This document shows, in pieces, positions 54,089 through 63,592 of a DNA stretch of 64,000 nt (position 1 is its first letter; the number at the start of each line of letters is the position of its first letter). The DNA is from an uncultured Rhizobiaceae group bacterium (GTDB lineage Bacteria > Pseudomonadota > Alphaproteobacteria > Rhizobiales > Rhizobiaceae), in the NCBI GenBank assembly GCA_937930635.1, contig CALHCF010000002.1:124001-188000 (forward strand), given 5' to 3'. Below the pieces are notes generated by a model that ran no database searches, was not told the DNA's origin, and was given only the letters and a program-made list of their open reading frames with translations. The position numbers and the translations under genes were made by a program.

Positions 54089-54838
54089 GTGACAACTGAA
54101 GTCAAACAGAAAAAGGAAGAAAATGCCTTTTGGGAGACGTTCTCCATCGTTGTTCAGGCATTGCTGCTGGCGCTTGTTTTGCGCACGTTTCTGTTTCAGC
54201 CCTTCAATATTCCATCGGGCAGCATGAAGCCAACATTGTTGGTGGGTGATTACATTTTTGTCTCGAAATTCAGCTACGGCTACAGCCGCTATTCTTTGCC
54301 ATTTGGTCCCAATCTCTTCAGCGGCCGCATTTGGGCCAGCGAACCGGAACGTGGCGACGTAGCGGTTTTCAAATTTCCACCTGATCCAAGCAAAGACTAT
54401 ATCAAGCGCGTTATCGGCCTGCCGGGTGACAAGATCCAGCTGAAAGAAAGCGTGGTTTATGTCAACGGCAAAGCGGTTAAACGGGAACGGAAAGGCGAAT
54501 TCACTGAGAAGACGCTTGGTGTCGAACGCTCTGTTCCAAATTTTGTCGAGACGCTCGATACCGGACGTGTCTATAGTACGCTGGATATCAACACGCAGCC
54601 CGGCAATGTTGTCGACAACACACCTGTTTTCGAGGTGCCGGCAGGACATTATTTTTTCCTTGGCGACAACCGGGACAATTCTTTGGACAGCCGCTTTGAC
54701 GTTGGTTTCGTTCCTGCTGAAAACCTGGTCGGGAAAGCACAGGTTATCTTCCTGTCGCTTGATGATGGCGCAGCGGCCTGGCAAATCTGGCGGTGGCCGA
54801 CCAGCATGCGCTGGAGCCGCATTTTTGATGGAATCTGA
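54089..54838 (+). CDS. lepB: signal peptidase I
   Basis: 249 residues, GTG start with AAGGAG 8 bases before. One membrane helix (IVVQALLLALVLRTFLF) leads to the catalytic Ser45 in PSGSMKPTL and Lys106 in KDYIKRVIGLPGD, then GDNRDNSLDSR. It removes Sec and Tat signal peptides at the outer face of the inner membrane. It begins the lepB-rnc-era-recO set, a conserved arrangement. Confidence 0.96.
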   Translation: MTTEVKQKKEENAFWETFSIVVQALLLALVLRTFLFQPFNIPSGSMKPTLLVGDYIFVSKFSYGYSRYSLPFGPNLFSGRIWASEPERGDVAVFKFPPDPSKDYIKRVIGLPGDKIQLKESVVYVNGKAVKRERKGEFTEKTLGVERSVPNFVETLDTGRVYSTLDINTQPGNVVDNTPVFEVPAGHYFFLGDNRDNSLDSRFDVGFVPAENLVGKAQVIFLSLDDGAAAWQIWRWPTSMRWSRIFDGI

Positions 54839-54840
54839 AC

Positions 54841-55581
54841 GTGCGGTCGGCCGCAATTTCTGCAAAGAAAATCGCCGAACTTGAAGCGCGCATAGATCAC
54901 CGTTTCAAGACCCACGAACGGCTGGTCCGGGCTTTGACCCATTCAAGCGCCACAAAAAGAGCTGGCGATAAATCACACTATGAACGCCTTGAATTTCTGG
55001 GTGACCGGGTTTTGGGTCTGAGCGTGGCTGAATTGTTGTTCTTGAAGTTCCCAAATGCCCAGGAGGGTGAGTTGTCGGTGCGTCTCAATGCTTTGGTCAG
55101 TGGCAATACATGCGCGGAGGTCTCTGACGAGATCGGGCTTCATGATTTCATCTATGCTGGTGCCGATGCCCGGCACCTTGCAAGCAAGCGAATGCGTAGC
55201 GTGCGGGCTGATGTCGTGGAATCGTTGATTGCCGCTATCTATCTGGATGCAGGCATTGATGCAGCAAAGAAATTTGTTACGCGCTACTGGAACCACCGCG
55301 TTGATGATGTAAGTGCTGGAACCCGCGACAGCAAAACGGCACTCCAGGAGTGGTCTCACGCTCATCATGCTGCAACACCGAACTACTCGATTAAAGAACG
55401 TTCAGGCCCTGATCATGATCCAACATTTGTTGTTGAGGTAGAGGTCGTTGGCACGAAAAGTGCCCTTGGAACCGGGAAGTCCAAGCGAGAGGCTGAACAG
55501 GCTGCTGCCCAGTCCATTTTGCTGCGGGAGAAACAGTGGATTCAGGATGAAGACGGAACGATAAGGGAATATAATTCGTGA
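54841..55581 (+). CDS. rnc: ribonuclease III
   Basis: Double-stranded RNA endonuclease for rRNA and mRNA processing; 246 residues. GTG start, 2 bases after lepB. The signature ERLEFLGDRVLGL and VVESLIAAIYLDAG carry the Mg-binding acidic residues, and the C-terminal dsRNA-binding domain runs from about residue 155 (KTALQEWSH to AEQAAAQSIL). It overlaps the era gene by 4 bases. Confidence 0.96.
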   Translation: MRSAAISAKKIAELEARIDHRFKTHERLVRALTHSSATKRAGDKSHYERLEFLGDRVLGLSVAELLFLKFPNAQEGELSVRLNALVSGNTCAEVSDEIGLHDFIYAGADARHLASKRMRSVRADVVESLIAAIYLDAGIDAAKKFVTRYWNHRVDDVSAGTRDSKTALQEWSHAHHAATPNYSIKERSGPDHDPTFVVEVEVVGTKSALGTGKSKREAEQAAAQSILLREKQWIQDEDGTIREYNS

Positions 55582-56504
55582 GCGAAACAGCGCCAGTATC
55601 TGAAGACACCTCGACAAAACGGGCTGGCTTTGTTGCGCTGATTGGTGCGCCCAATGCAGGAAAGTCGACGCTGATCAACCGGTTGGTTGGGACCAAGGTT
55701 TCGATTGTAAGTCACAAGGTTCAGACAACCAGAGCTGTTATCCGCGGGATCACCATGCGCAACAACAGCCAGATTATCTTTGCTGATACGCCGGGTATTT
55801 TCGAACCGCGCCGTCGGTTGGACCGTGCGATGGTGGATGCTGCATGGGGCGGTGCGAAAGACGCCGATATTATCTGTTTGCTGATCGATGCAGAACGCGG
55901 AATTCGGGGAGATGCCCAACGAATTCTCAATGCATTGGCAGATGTCAGATTGCCCAGGATACTCCTGCTCAACAAGATTGATCGGGTGCCGCGTGAAAAC
56001 CTGCTGGAGCTGGTCAAACAAGCAAATGAACTGGTCGAGTTTGACCAGACATTTTTGATTTCTGCTTTAAATGGAGATGGTTGTGAGGATTTCATGAATC
56101 ATCTTGCCAGCATCCTGCCTCCAGGCCCTTATCTCTATCCTGAAGATCAGGTTTCTGATCTGCCGGTCCGCTTGTTGGCTGCGGAAGTGACCCGGGAGAA
56201 GATCTTTCTGCGTCTTCATCAGGAGCTTCCTTACTCGGCCCATGTGGAAGTTGAGGGCTGGGAGGAGCGAAAGGACGGCAGTGTCAAAATTGATCAGGTG
56301 ATTTACATACAGCGCAACGCCCACAAAAAGATTGTGATTGGCAAAAAGGGGGAGACCATCAAGGCTATCTCATCTGCGGCGCGCGCTGATCTTTCGCAGA
56401 TGCTGGACCAAAAGGTGCATCTCTTTTTGTTTGTGAAGGTTCGCGAAAACTGGATTGACGATCCCGAACGCTACCGGGAGATGGGGTTGGAGTTCCCCCG
56501 ATAA
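55578..56504 (+). CDS. era: GTPase Era
   Basis: Ribosome-assembly GTPase binding the 3' end of 16S rRNA; 308 residues. G1 [10 protein letters not shown]3 DTPG, G4 NKID and a C-terminal KH domain ([18 protein letters not shown]) are intact. GTG start at 55578 in the GTGA overlap with rnc. Expression is coupled to rnc. Confidence 0.96.
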   Translation: MSETAPVSEDTSTKRAGFVALIGAPNAGKSTLINRLVGTKVSIVSHKVQTTRAVIRGITMRNNSQIIFADTPGIFEPRRRLDRAMVDAAWGGAKDADIICLLIDAERGIRGDAQRILNALADVRLPRILLLNKIDRVPRENLLELVKQANELVEFDQTFLISALNGDGCEDFMNHLASILPPGPYLYPEDQVSDLPVRLLAAEVTREKIFLRLHQELPYSAHVEVEGWEERKDGSVKIDQVIYIQRNAHKKIVIGKKGETIKAISSAARADLSQMLDQKVHLFLFVKVRENWIDDPERYREMGLEFPR

Positions 56505-56509
56505 GCGCG

Positions 56510-57262
56510 ATGGAGTGGACCGATGAAGCTGTTATTTTAGGTGTCCGCAAACACGGCGAAACATCTGTTATTGCCGAACTTATGACCCTTGAACGGGGCC
56601 GCCATCTTGGTCTGGTCCAAGGTGGACGATCCCGCACCATGCGCCCGGTTTTGCAGCCGGGAAACTCGGTTCGGGTCACATGGCGCGCGCGTCTGGATGA
56701 ACATTTGGGCCAGTTTAAAATTGAGGCTGAACAGCTGCGCGCAGCTCAGTTGATGGAGACAGCTCACGGGATCTACGCGCTGCAGACACTGGCAAGCCAT
56801 TTGCGTCTGCTGCCCGAACGGGATGCTCACCCGGCGCTCTACCGCATTCTCAACATTGTTCTCGATCATCTGGAAGAAGTCGACATCGCGGCCGAACTGG
56901 TGGTTCGCTTTGAACTGGCAATTCTTGATGAACTGGGTTTCGGCCTTGATCTTACCAAATGTGCATCCACGGGCGCAGAATACGATCTGGTTTATGTGTC
57001 GCCAAAGTCAGGCAGGGCAGTGAGCCTGAATGCCGGCAAACCTTGGGAAAACCGGATGTTGGCATTGCCGCCCTTTTTGTTGGCTCGCGACCTGGCGCGG
57101 ATAGATAGTGCGCCACTGGAAGATATTCTTTCCGGCTTTGCGCTGACGGGATATTTTCTCGACCGCCATGTCCATGGTCCACGCGGCATAGCTATCCCGC
57201 CGGAACGCGAAAGTCTCGTTCGTGCCACAAAGAAGAAACTCTCCGGTCAAGCGGCGTCGTAA
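56510..57262 (+). CDS. recO: DNA repair protein RecO
   Basis: Recombination mediator loading RecA through RecFOR; 250 residues. The N-terminal OB fold [25 protein letters not shown] and the [19 protein letters not shown] block are typical, with the helical C-terminal domain following ([19 protein letters not shown]). Starts 6 bases after era. Converges with the MFS gene across 12 bases. Confidence 0.95.
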   Translation: MEWTDEAVILGVRKHGETSVIAELMTLERGRHLGLVQGGRSRTMRPVLQPGNSVRVTWRARLDEHLGQFKIEAEQLRAAQLMETAHGIYALQTLASHLRLLPERDAHPALYRILNIVLDHLEEVDIAAELVVRFELAILDELGFGLDLTKCASTGAEYDLVYVSPKSGRAVSLNAGKPWENRMLALPPFLLARDLARIDSAPLEDILSGFALTGYFLDRHVHGPRGIAIPPERESLVRATKKKLSGQAAS

Positions 57263-57274
57263 CGGATCGCAAAT

Positions 57275-58534
57275 TCAGGCGGCAAGCGCTGCTTCCCTTG
57301 CCACCGGCTGTTCCCTGATCGGCCAGTGGACGATGGCTGCAAACAAGCCAAGTGCGACACCCAGCCACCATACGACATCGTAGCTTCCGTAGACATCGCG
57401 AAGATACCCACCGGAGTAGACACCTAAGAACGATCCAATCTGATGGGAAAAGAAAACAACTCCCCCCAGCAGCCCCAGATGGCGGGTTCCAAACATGATC
57501 GCGACAAGCGCATTGGTTGGGGCCACTGTTGATAACCATAACAACCCCATAACAATGGCAAAGATGATTACACTGCTGGGCGTCTGAGGCAGCAACAGAA
57601 AGGCTGTCACAGCAATTGATCGGCCAACATACAGCAGGGCGAGGAGAACAGGTTTTGAATATTTTTGCCCGATTATTCCGGAGGCCAGCGACCCGAAGAT
57701 ATTAAACAGTCCGATCAGCGCAATGGCCCATACAGCAACGTTGTAGCCCATGATCTGATCGTTCAATCCAATGTCGGCGATATATTTGGGAAAATGTGCG
57801 GTGATGAAGGCAACCTGAAATCCGCAGACAAAAAAACCTGAGATCAGCAGAAGATAGGATTTATGCGCCATGGCCTCTGTGAGTGCCTGGCCAATGCTTT
57901 GTTCGATTTGCTCTTGCGGCAACTTGGCATTACGCGCGTTTCCGTAAAGTGGAACTGCCAGAACCGGGATCAGCAACATCATCGCTGACAAGACAACAAG
58001 CGCATTGACCCATCCGAAATTGGCAATCAAACCTGCCGAGATTGGAGAGAACAGAAACATGCCCGCCGAACCGGCAGCTGTTCCAAGACCAAACACAAAC
58101 GAACGTTGTTCCGGCTGCACGTGACGCGCGAAAACGGAAAGGATGATGCCAAAGGACCCGGCGGCAACACCAAGTCCAACCAGAATTCCGGCACCGATAT
58201 GTAGCCAGAGAGGGGTCTCAGCCACGCCCATCACGTAAAGGCCGAGTGCGTAACACAATCCGCCAGCAGCAAGTGACCGATAAGCTCCAAACCGGTCTGC
58301 CAATGCGCCGAAAACAGGTTGCCCAAACCCCCAGGCCAGGTTCTGTAGCGCGATAGCCAGGCCAAAGGTTGTGCTTCCCCAACCGCGACTGTCCAGGATT
58401 GGCTGCTGGAACAACCCCATGGCAGACCGTGGGCCGAAAGCAAGCAGCGCAATGCAGCATCCGCTGAGGATGATCATCCACGCAGGAGGCGTCCAGCGCG
58501 CAGTTTGTGATGGTTGATCTGAAGTCATGTTCAT
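57275..58534 (-). CDS. MFS transporter
   Basis: Twelve-helix major facilitator permease, 419 residues. The N-terminal GPRSAMGLFQQPIL loop and the loop-2 region PVFGALADRFGAYR (motif A-like) are visible, and the second half has the ASGIIGQKYSKP counterpart. It resembles OFA/oxalate-formate or monocarboxylate-like MFS members. It is divergent to the hydratase gene, and an inverted repeat lies between them, so both are probably under one regulator. Confidence 0.9.
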   Translation of the reverse strand: MNMTSDQPSQTARWTPPAWMIILSGCCIALLAFGPRSAMGLFQQPILDSRGWGSTTFGLAIALQNLAWGFGQPVFGALADRFGAYRSLAAGGLCYALGLYVMGVAETPLWLHIGAGILVGLGVAAGSFGIILSVFARHVQPEQRSFVFGLGTAAGSAGMFLFSPISAGLIANFGWVNALVVLSAMMLLIPVLAVPLYGNARNAKLPQEQIEQSIGQALTEAMAHKSYLLLISGFFVCGFQVAFITAHFPKYIADIGLNDQIMGYNVAVWAIALIGLFNIFGSLASGIIGQKYSKPVLLALLYVGRSIAVTAFLLLPQTPSSVIIFAIVMGLLWLSTVAPTNALVAIMFGTRHLGLLGGVVFFSHQIGSFLGVYSGGYLRDVYGSYDVVWWLGVALGLFAAIVHWPIREQPVAREAALAA

Positions 58535-58573
58535 GAACCTGGAAGTGGTATCTGAAAGGCGAGTTTGGATGGT

Positions 58574-58591
58574 ATTTACGGCGACGTAAAT
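58574..58591. promoter_or_regulatory. inverted repeat ATTTACG-N4-CGTAAAT, candidate operator
   Basis: ATTTACG (58574-58580) and CGTAAAT (58585-58591) are exact reverse complements around GCGA. It lies in the 112-base gap between the MFS start (58534, minus) and the hydratase start (58647, plus). Size and symmetry suit a TetR- or GntR-type dimer, but no regulator gene is adjacent. Confidence 0.5.
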
Positions 58592-58646
58592 GTGTATAAA
58601 CAGAATTCAAAATCAAAACCGACAGATTTTTTTGAAAGGCCATCTC

Positions 58647-59414
58647 ATGAATGTTGCGCACCTGGCTGAAACCATTGCTGATGCCCGCAGGTCCGGCAAG
58701 CAGACGCAGATTGCGATGCCGCAACCTGCGTTGACCATTCTGGATGCAATGGACGTTCAGCAGGCTGTTTTTGAAAGCTTTGGTTCCCCCAGCATTGGCT
58801 GGAAGGTTGGTGCGACGAACGAAGCTGCGCAAAAGGGTTTCGGTCTCGATGATGCATTCTATGGCCCCATGGCAAAGGCAGGTTTGGTCGACAATGGTGG
58901 TTCATTAGAAAAAACCCCATGCATTGGAGCGGTTGAACCTGAATATGCGTTCAAAATGGCGCGTGATTATCCCGGCGACGGCGAAACCATCACTGTTGAG
59001 ACCGCGACGGATGCCGTTGCTTCAGTCCATGCGGCCATTGAGGTGATTGGCCGTTGTTTGAGTCATGCCGATTTTGCAAATGGTGTTGGAGTGACGCTGG
59101 ATTTTGGGGGAAATGCTGCATTTATTGTCGGCCCGGAAGTTTCAGACTGGCATCAACAGGATCTTGCCAACACAGCTGTTGTCGCATCTGTTGACGAGGA
59201 CGTGGTGCATCGCGGAAACGGCCAACCTGTTATGGGCGATCCAATCAACTCGCTGGTCTGGCTCGCGAAAAAACTGGCCGCTAACGGACAGAGCCTTAAA
59301 GCGGGAGAGTGGGTGTCTTCGGGCACCTGCACGCCGGCCATCCCCGCCGAAGCAGGGAAAATCGTGTCGGCCCAGTTTGGCGATTTTGGAACAGTTTCCG
59401 TCAAGTTTGTCTGA
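58647..59414 (+). CDS. 2-keto-4-pentenoate hydratase / fumarylacetoacetase-like enzyme
   Basis: 255 residues, ATG at 58647 with GAAAGG 8 bases before. The fold family is FAH-related: KVGATNEAAQKGFGLD, the metal region AVEPEYAFKMARDYP, and the later VTLDFGGNAAFIVGP and WVSSGTCTPAIPAE are family-like. It is likely to act on a small keto acid; product of aromatic or amino-acid breakdown. A terminator follows it. Confidence 0.84.
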   Translation: MNVAHLAETIADARRSGKQTQIAMPQPALTILDAMDVQQAVFESFGSPSIGWKVGATNEAAQKGFGLDDAFYGPMAKAGLVDNGGSLEKTPCIGAVEPEYAFKMARDYPGDGETITVETATDAVASVHAAIEVIGRCLSHADFANGVGVTLDFGGNAAFIVGPEVSDWHQQDLANTAVVASVDEDVVHRGNGQPVMGDPINSLVWLAKKLAANGQSLKAGEWVSSGTCTPAIPAEAGKIVSAQFGDFGTVSVKFV

Positions 59415-59518
59415 CACAATCTGGCGAGAGAACACTCCCACAATGTGATTTTTATCAAGCTGCAAACGTCATTGCTGATCAGCTTGCGGCCAACATCAAC
59501 CTCGGCTAAACTTCACCT

Positions 59519-59543
59519 GTCCGGGTCGCCGGACTTGTTTTTT
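59519..59543 (+). terminator. Rho-independent terminator behind the hydratase gene
   Basis: GTCCGG (59519-59524), loop GTCG, CCGGAC (59529-59534), then TTGTTTTTT. It separates the hydratase gene from the nad operon, so nadA is expressed from its own promoter. Confidence 0.85.
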
Positions 59544-59550
59544 GGCCTTG

Positions 59551-59571
59551 TTATACTCATATTGAGTATAA
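59551..59571. promoter_or_regulatory. NadQ operator (21-bp palindrome) before nadA
   Basis: TTATACTCA (59551-59559) and TGAGTATAA (59563-59571) are exact reverse complements around TAT, ending 39 bases before the nadA ATG. This TATACTCA/TGAGTATA form is the recalled NadQ (NrtR-like) consensus of alphaproteobacteria. With nadQ at the right end of the window, autonomous regulation of NAD synthesis is very likely. Binding is inferred. Confidence 0.8.
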
Positions 59572-59610
59572 GTACCGTGCAGCCTGCCTAAGGCCGACAA
59601 GGAGATTTCA

Positions 59611-60702
59611 ATGACACTGTCTGCAAACACCGCGACTGGTGCCGGATCCAATACCGATGAGATTGTGGTTTCAGGGGGCCGGAAGTACAAGCGCCTTGAA
59701 CGCCCGGTTCTGGAATATACCAATGAAATCGCCCGTGAAACTGCACCACTTTATCAGAAGGTAAAGCACCATATCCCGGAGATCGAATGGCCGGTTTATG
59801 CGCCCTACGTGCATGCCATCAATAAGCTGAAGAAAGAGCGCAATGCCTCTATTCTTGCCCATAATTATCAAACACCTGAGATTTATCATTGTGTTGCCGA
59901 TATAGCTGGCGACTCGTTGCAACTGGCGATGGAAGCGACGCGGGTTGAGACGGATGTGATTGTGCAATGTGGTGTGCACTTCATGGCTGAAACGTCAAAA
60001 TTGCTTAATCCTCAAAAGACTGTTCTCATTCCGGATATGAGAGCCGGTTGTTCACTGGCGGATTCCATCACCGGAGAAGATGTAAGGCTGCTTCGTGAAG
60101 CCAATCCGGGTGTTCCAATCGTGACCTATGTCAACACATCGGCAGATGTGAAGGCGGAATCGGATATTTGCTGTACGTCTTCGAATGCGGTGCAGGTTGT
60201 TGAGAGTTTTGGCACCGAAACGGTGCTGCTAATTCCCGATGAATACCTGGCACAGAACGTCGCCAAACAGACTAAGGTGAAAATCCTGACATGGAAGGGG
60301 CATTGTGAAGTGCATGAGCGTTTCACCGCCGAAGAGTTGCTTGCTTACAAAGAGGCCGATCCGGCGATCCAGATAATTGCTCATCCAGAGTGCCCCACCG
60401 AGGTAACAGGCGTTGCTGATTTTACTGGTTCCACCAAGGGCATGATTGACTACGCTCTTGGTCAAAAACCGGGTGCAAAAGTGCTTCTCGTAACTGAATG
60501 TTCGATGGCATCCAATATTCAGGAACAGGCACCGGGCGTTGAATTTATCAAGCCCTGCAATCTCTGCCCGCATATGAAACGCATCACTTTGCCTAAGATT
60601 CTCGATGCTTTGCTGGAGATGAAAGAGGAGGTTGTGGTTGATCCGCTGATGGCGGAAAAGGCGCGGCACGCCGTCGAGCGCATGGTCAATCTGAAGAACT
60701 GA
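59611..60702 (+). CDS. nadA: quinolinate synthase
   Basis: 4Fe-4S enzyme condensing iminoaspartate and dihydroxyacetone phosphate to quinolinate; 363 residues. AAGGAG is 6 bases before the [24 protein letters not shown], the CSLADS and [10 protein letters not shown] blocks and NLCPHMKRI include the cluster cysteines. First gene of the NAD operon. Confidence 0.96.
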   Translation: MTLSANTATGAGSNTDEIVVSGGRKYKRLERPVLEYTNEIARETAPLYQKVKHHIPEIEWPVYAPYVHAINKLKKERNASILAHNYQTPEIYHCVADIAGDSLQLAMEATRVETDVIVQCGVHFMAETSKLLNPQKTVLIPDMRAGCSLADSITGEDVRLLREANPGVPIVTYVNTSADVKAESDICCTSSNAVQVVESFGTETVLLIPDEYLAQNVAKQTKVKILTWKGHCEVHERFTAEELLAYKEADPAIQIIAHPECPTEVTGVADFTGSTKGMIDYALGQKPGAKVLLVTECSMASNIQEQAPGVEFIKPCNLCPHMKRITLPKILDALLEMKEEVVVDPLMAEKARHAVERMVNLKN

Positions 60703-60709
60703 ACAGCCC

Positions 60710-61060
60710 ATGGACATTTATCACGGGTTTTTCAATCTAAAGCCAAACGTTGACGACATGGCTTTCGCCGATGATTTGCAGGACTTCATGGAGCACTTAA
60801 AGAGCAATAGGAAGATTGAATCCTGGCGGCTGATGCGCCGTAAGCTTGGTCTTGGCCCAAAGGAAATGGGAGAGTTTCATTTGATGATCGAGGTTGAAGG
60901 CATGGCGCAACTTGATGAGGCCTTCAGCCTGGCTGCGGCCCGTACGGGTGAGACGGAAACGAAGCATTTTAGCGTCAATTCCAAGATTGATTCAGTCACA
61001 TTTGCTCTTTACCGGGATTTCCCCGATCCGGTACGCCAAACCGGTGAAGAACTGTTCTAG
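60710..61060 (+). CDS. DUF6614-like conserved small protein in the nad operon
   Basis: 116 residues, 7 bases after nadA and 15 bases before nadB. The sequence has a WRLMRRKLGLGPKEMGEF block, then FHLMIEVEGMAQLDEAF and the end ALYRDFPDPVRQ; I recall it as DUF6614. A ferredoxin-like dimeric fold is plausible. The location between nadA and nadB suggests a link to NAD synthesis or cofactor stress, but no catalytic residues are recognisable. Confidence 0.68.
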   Translation: MDIYHGFFNLKPNVDDMAFADDLQDFMEHLKSNRKIESWRLMRRKLGLGPKEMGEFHLMIEVEGMAQLDEAFSLAAARTGETETKHFSVNSKIDSVTFALYRDFPDPVRQTGEELF

Positions 61061-61075
61061 GTAAAGAGATTGACC

Positions 61076-62698
61076 ATGTCCGAACAACTTTCTTTTCTGC
61101 GCCCTGTAACATCAACCGGAACCGATGATGTGGTGATCATTGGGGGTGGTCTGGCCGGGCTTTTTTGTGCTCTGAAACTTGCACCACGTCCCGTTACTAT
61201 CCTCACTGCGGCATCTTTGGGGCAGGGAGCCTCGTCGGCCTGGGCTCAGGCTGGCATTGCTGCGGCAGTTTCAAAGGGAGACACGGTCGAAAAACATATT
61301 GCTGACACGCTGGAAGCGGGGGCGGGAATTGTTGATAAAAACATGATCAGGCTTATGGCCAGCGAGGCTTCGGACCGGATTCACGATCTTCTGGAATATG
61401 GTGTGCCGTTTGATCGCGATCTGGAGGGACAGCTGGCAACGTCGAGAGAAGCTGCCCATTCTGAAAACCGGATTGTGCGCGTCAAGGGAGACATGGCTGG
61501 CCGGGCGATCATGGAAGCTTTGATTGATGCGGTCGGCAACACGCCATCAATCCGTGTGCTGGAAGGTTTTGTTGTCCAGGACATTGTTACATCCGGGAAG
61601 CAGGTGCAGGGCGTTATCGCTCGTGATCAGGCGGGCAGGGGCCCAAACAAACTGATGCTTCCAGCAAGAGCCTTGGTTATGGCGGCGGGGGGAGTTGGCC
61701 ACCTTTATGAGGTTACGACCAATCCGGCAGAAGCACGCGGCGGGGGAATCGGCATGGCAGCGCGTGCCGGCGCTATGCTTGCCGATATGGAGTTCGTGCA
61801 GTTTCATCCAACTGCAATAGATACGGGTGAGGATCCGGCACCGCTTGCAACTGAAGCGTTGCGCGGTCACGGAGCCACGCTGCACAACAAGTCGGGTGAC
61901 CGTTTCATGGTTCCCCTTCATGAAGACGCGGAGCTTGCGCCGCGGGACGTTGTTGCGCGCGGGATCTTTGAGGAGGTTCGTTCGGGGCGCGGCGCTTATC
62001 TGGATTGTCGAAAAGCCGTGGGTCGAGGATTTGAAGAAGAGTTCCCCACTGTCTTTGGCTATTGCCAGGTGGCTGATATTGATCCTGTAACGGACCTCAT
62101 TCCAGTGGTTCCGGCGGCGCATTATTTCATGGGTGGAATTCTGACGGACGCCAACGGACGTTCAACACTTGATGGCCTGTGGGCCTGTGGTGAGGTGACG
62201 TCTACCGGAGCACATGGCGCCAATCGACTGGCCTCCAACTCGCTTTTGGAAGCGGTGGTCTTTGCGGCTCGTATCGCCGCAGATATTCAAAACCTGATGC
62301 CTGCCCCAAAAATGGCAGATTGGTCGCAGGAAGCTCTGCCTCAGGACGAGGTTGAAGTACCAGAAGACAGTGCGGAGATGAAGCGCTTGCGACAGACCAT
62401 GAGTTCCGAATTCGGCGTGGTGCGAACCCCTGACGGCATGATGAAGGGCCTTGCGACCATTCTGGAAATTGAAGCTGGTAATACCCAGCAGCGTTTTGAA
62501 AATGCTTTGATAACGGCGAAGATGATTGCTGTGTCGGCAATTATTCGCAAAGAAAGCCGGGGCAGCCATTTCAGAACCGATTTCCCCCATGAAAACCCCG
62601 CTATGGCGAAGCGGAGCTTTCTGTCACTCGATGAAGCAGACAAGATTGCTCGGTCTTTGATTGATGGGCGAGAAGATACCGAAAGAGTAAACGCCTGA
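61076..62698 (+). CDS. nadB: L-aspartate oxidase
   Basis: FAD enzyme oxidising aspartate to iminoaspartate; 540 residues. ATG at 61076 (AAAGAG upstream); an in-frame TTG at 61070 is less likely. FAD motif [15 protein letters not shown], then [12 protein letters not shown], the active-site block VQFHPTAID, and [10 protein letters not shown] are present. It overlaps nadC by one base in TGATG. Confidence 0.96.
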   Translation: MSEQLSFLRPVTSTGTDDVVIIGGGLAGLFCALKLAPRPVTILTAASLGQGASSAWAQAGIAAAVSKGDTVEKHIADTLEAGAGIVDKNMIRLMASEASDRIHDLLEYGVPFDRDLEGQLATSREAAHSENRIVRVKGDMAGRAIMEALIDAVGNTPSIRVLEGFVVQDIVTSGKQVQGVIARDQAGRGPNKLMLPARALVMAAGGVGHLYEVTTNPAEARGGGIGMAARAGAMLADMEFVQFHPTAIDTGEDPAPLATEALRGHGATLHNKSGDRFMVPLHEDAELAPRDVVARGIFEEVRSGRGAYLDCRKAVGRGFEEEFPTVFGYCQVADIDPVTDLIPVVPAAHYFMGGILTDANGRSTLDGLWACGEVTSTGAHGANRLASNSLLEAVVFAARIAADIQNLMPAPKMADWSQEALPQDEVEVPEDSAEMKRLRQTMSSEFGVVRTPDGMMKGLATILEIEAGNTQQRFENALITAKMIAVSAIIRKESRGSHFRTDFPHENPAMAKRSFLSLDEADKIARSLIDGREDTERVNA

Positions 62699-63573
62699 TG
62701 GCAAAAAAATCTGGAAAATTGAACTTGCCGGCACTGTCGTCCTTGGCAATCAGGAAAGCTGTCGATTCAGCACTTCGCGAAGATATGGGGCTGGCCGGTG
62801 ATATCACCAGTGATGCGACCATCCCTGTTGCGGCCAAAGCCAAAGCCGTGATGAATAGCCGTGAAGCAGGGACCATTGCGGGCATTGAAATCGCCGCCGC
62901 CGCCTTTCGGGCGCTGGACCCCACCGTGAAATTCAAGGCGTTGGTGCCAGATGGCGATCGGGTAAAATCCAAACAGGACATCGCCCGTATCGAAGGTCCG
63001 GCACGGTCTGTCCTTGGCGCTGAACGGGTTGCGCTGAACTATCTGTGTCACCTGTCAGGCATCGCAAGCCAAACAGCCCGGTTCTCTGAACGCATCGCTC
63101 ATACGAAAGCCAAAGTCTGTTGCACACGTAAGACGATACCCGGCTTACGGGCCTTCGAAAAATATGCCGTTAAATGTGGGGGTGGTTCCAACCACCGATA
63201 CGGTCTCGATGATGCGATTTTGATCAAAGACAATCATATCGCTGTTGCGGGTGGCGTGCGGCAGGCCATCGAGGCGGCCCGGGCTTTTGCAGGGCACCTC
63301 GTAAAGATCGAAGTGGAAGTCGATACTCTGCAGCAGTTGAAAACAGCATTGAAGGCGAACCCTGATGTTGTAATGCTCGACAATATGAGCCCGGCGCAAC
63401 TGCGCAAAGGCGTCGCCCTTGTCGGTGGAGCTATTCCTGTAGAAGCGTCCGGCAATGTCGATATTGAAACCATACGCGAGATTGCGGAAACGGGCGTTGA
63501 CATGATTTCCACCAGCAAAATTACCATGAGCGCGCCGACACTCGACATCGGCCTTGATATCAGGATCAGCTAA
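62698..63573 (+). CDS. nadC: nicotinate-nucleotide pyrophosphorylase (carboxylating)
   Basis: Converts quinolinate and PRPP to nicotinate mononucleotide; 291 residues. ALNYLCHLSGIA, TRKTIPGLRAFEKYAV, KCGGGSNHRYGLDDAILIKD and the C-terminal VEASGNVDIETIREIAETGVD barrel strands are intact. Last gene of the operon; its stop is 20 bases from the nadQ stop in convergent order. Confidence 0.96.
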   Translation: MAKKSGKLNLPALSSLAIRKAVDSALREDMGLAGDITSDATIPVAAKAKAVMNSREAGTIAGIEIAAAAFRALDPTVKFKALVPDGDRVKSKQDIARIEGPARSVLGAERVALNYLCHLSGIASQTARFSERIAHTKAKVCCTRKTIPGLRAFEKYAVKCGGGSNHRYGLDDAILIKDNHIAVAGGVRQAIEAARAFAGHLVKIEVEVDTLQQLKTALKANPDVVMLDNMSPAQLRKGVALVGGAIPVEASGNVDIETIREIAETGVDMISTSKITMSAPTLDIGLDIRIS

Positions 63574-63592
63574 ATCCTGCCCCTGGCCAGCA

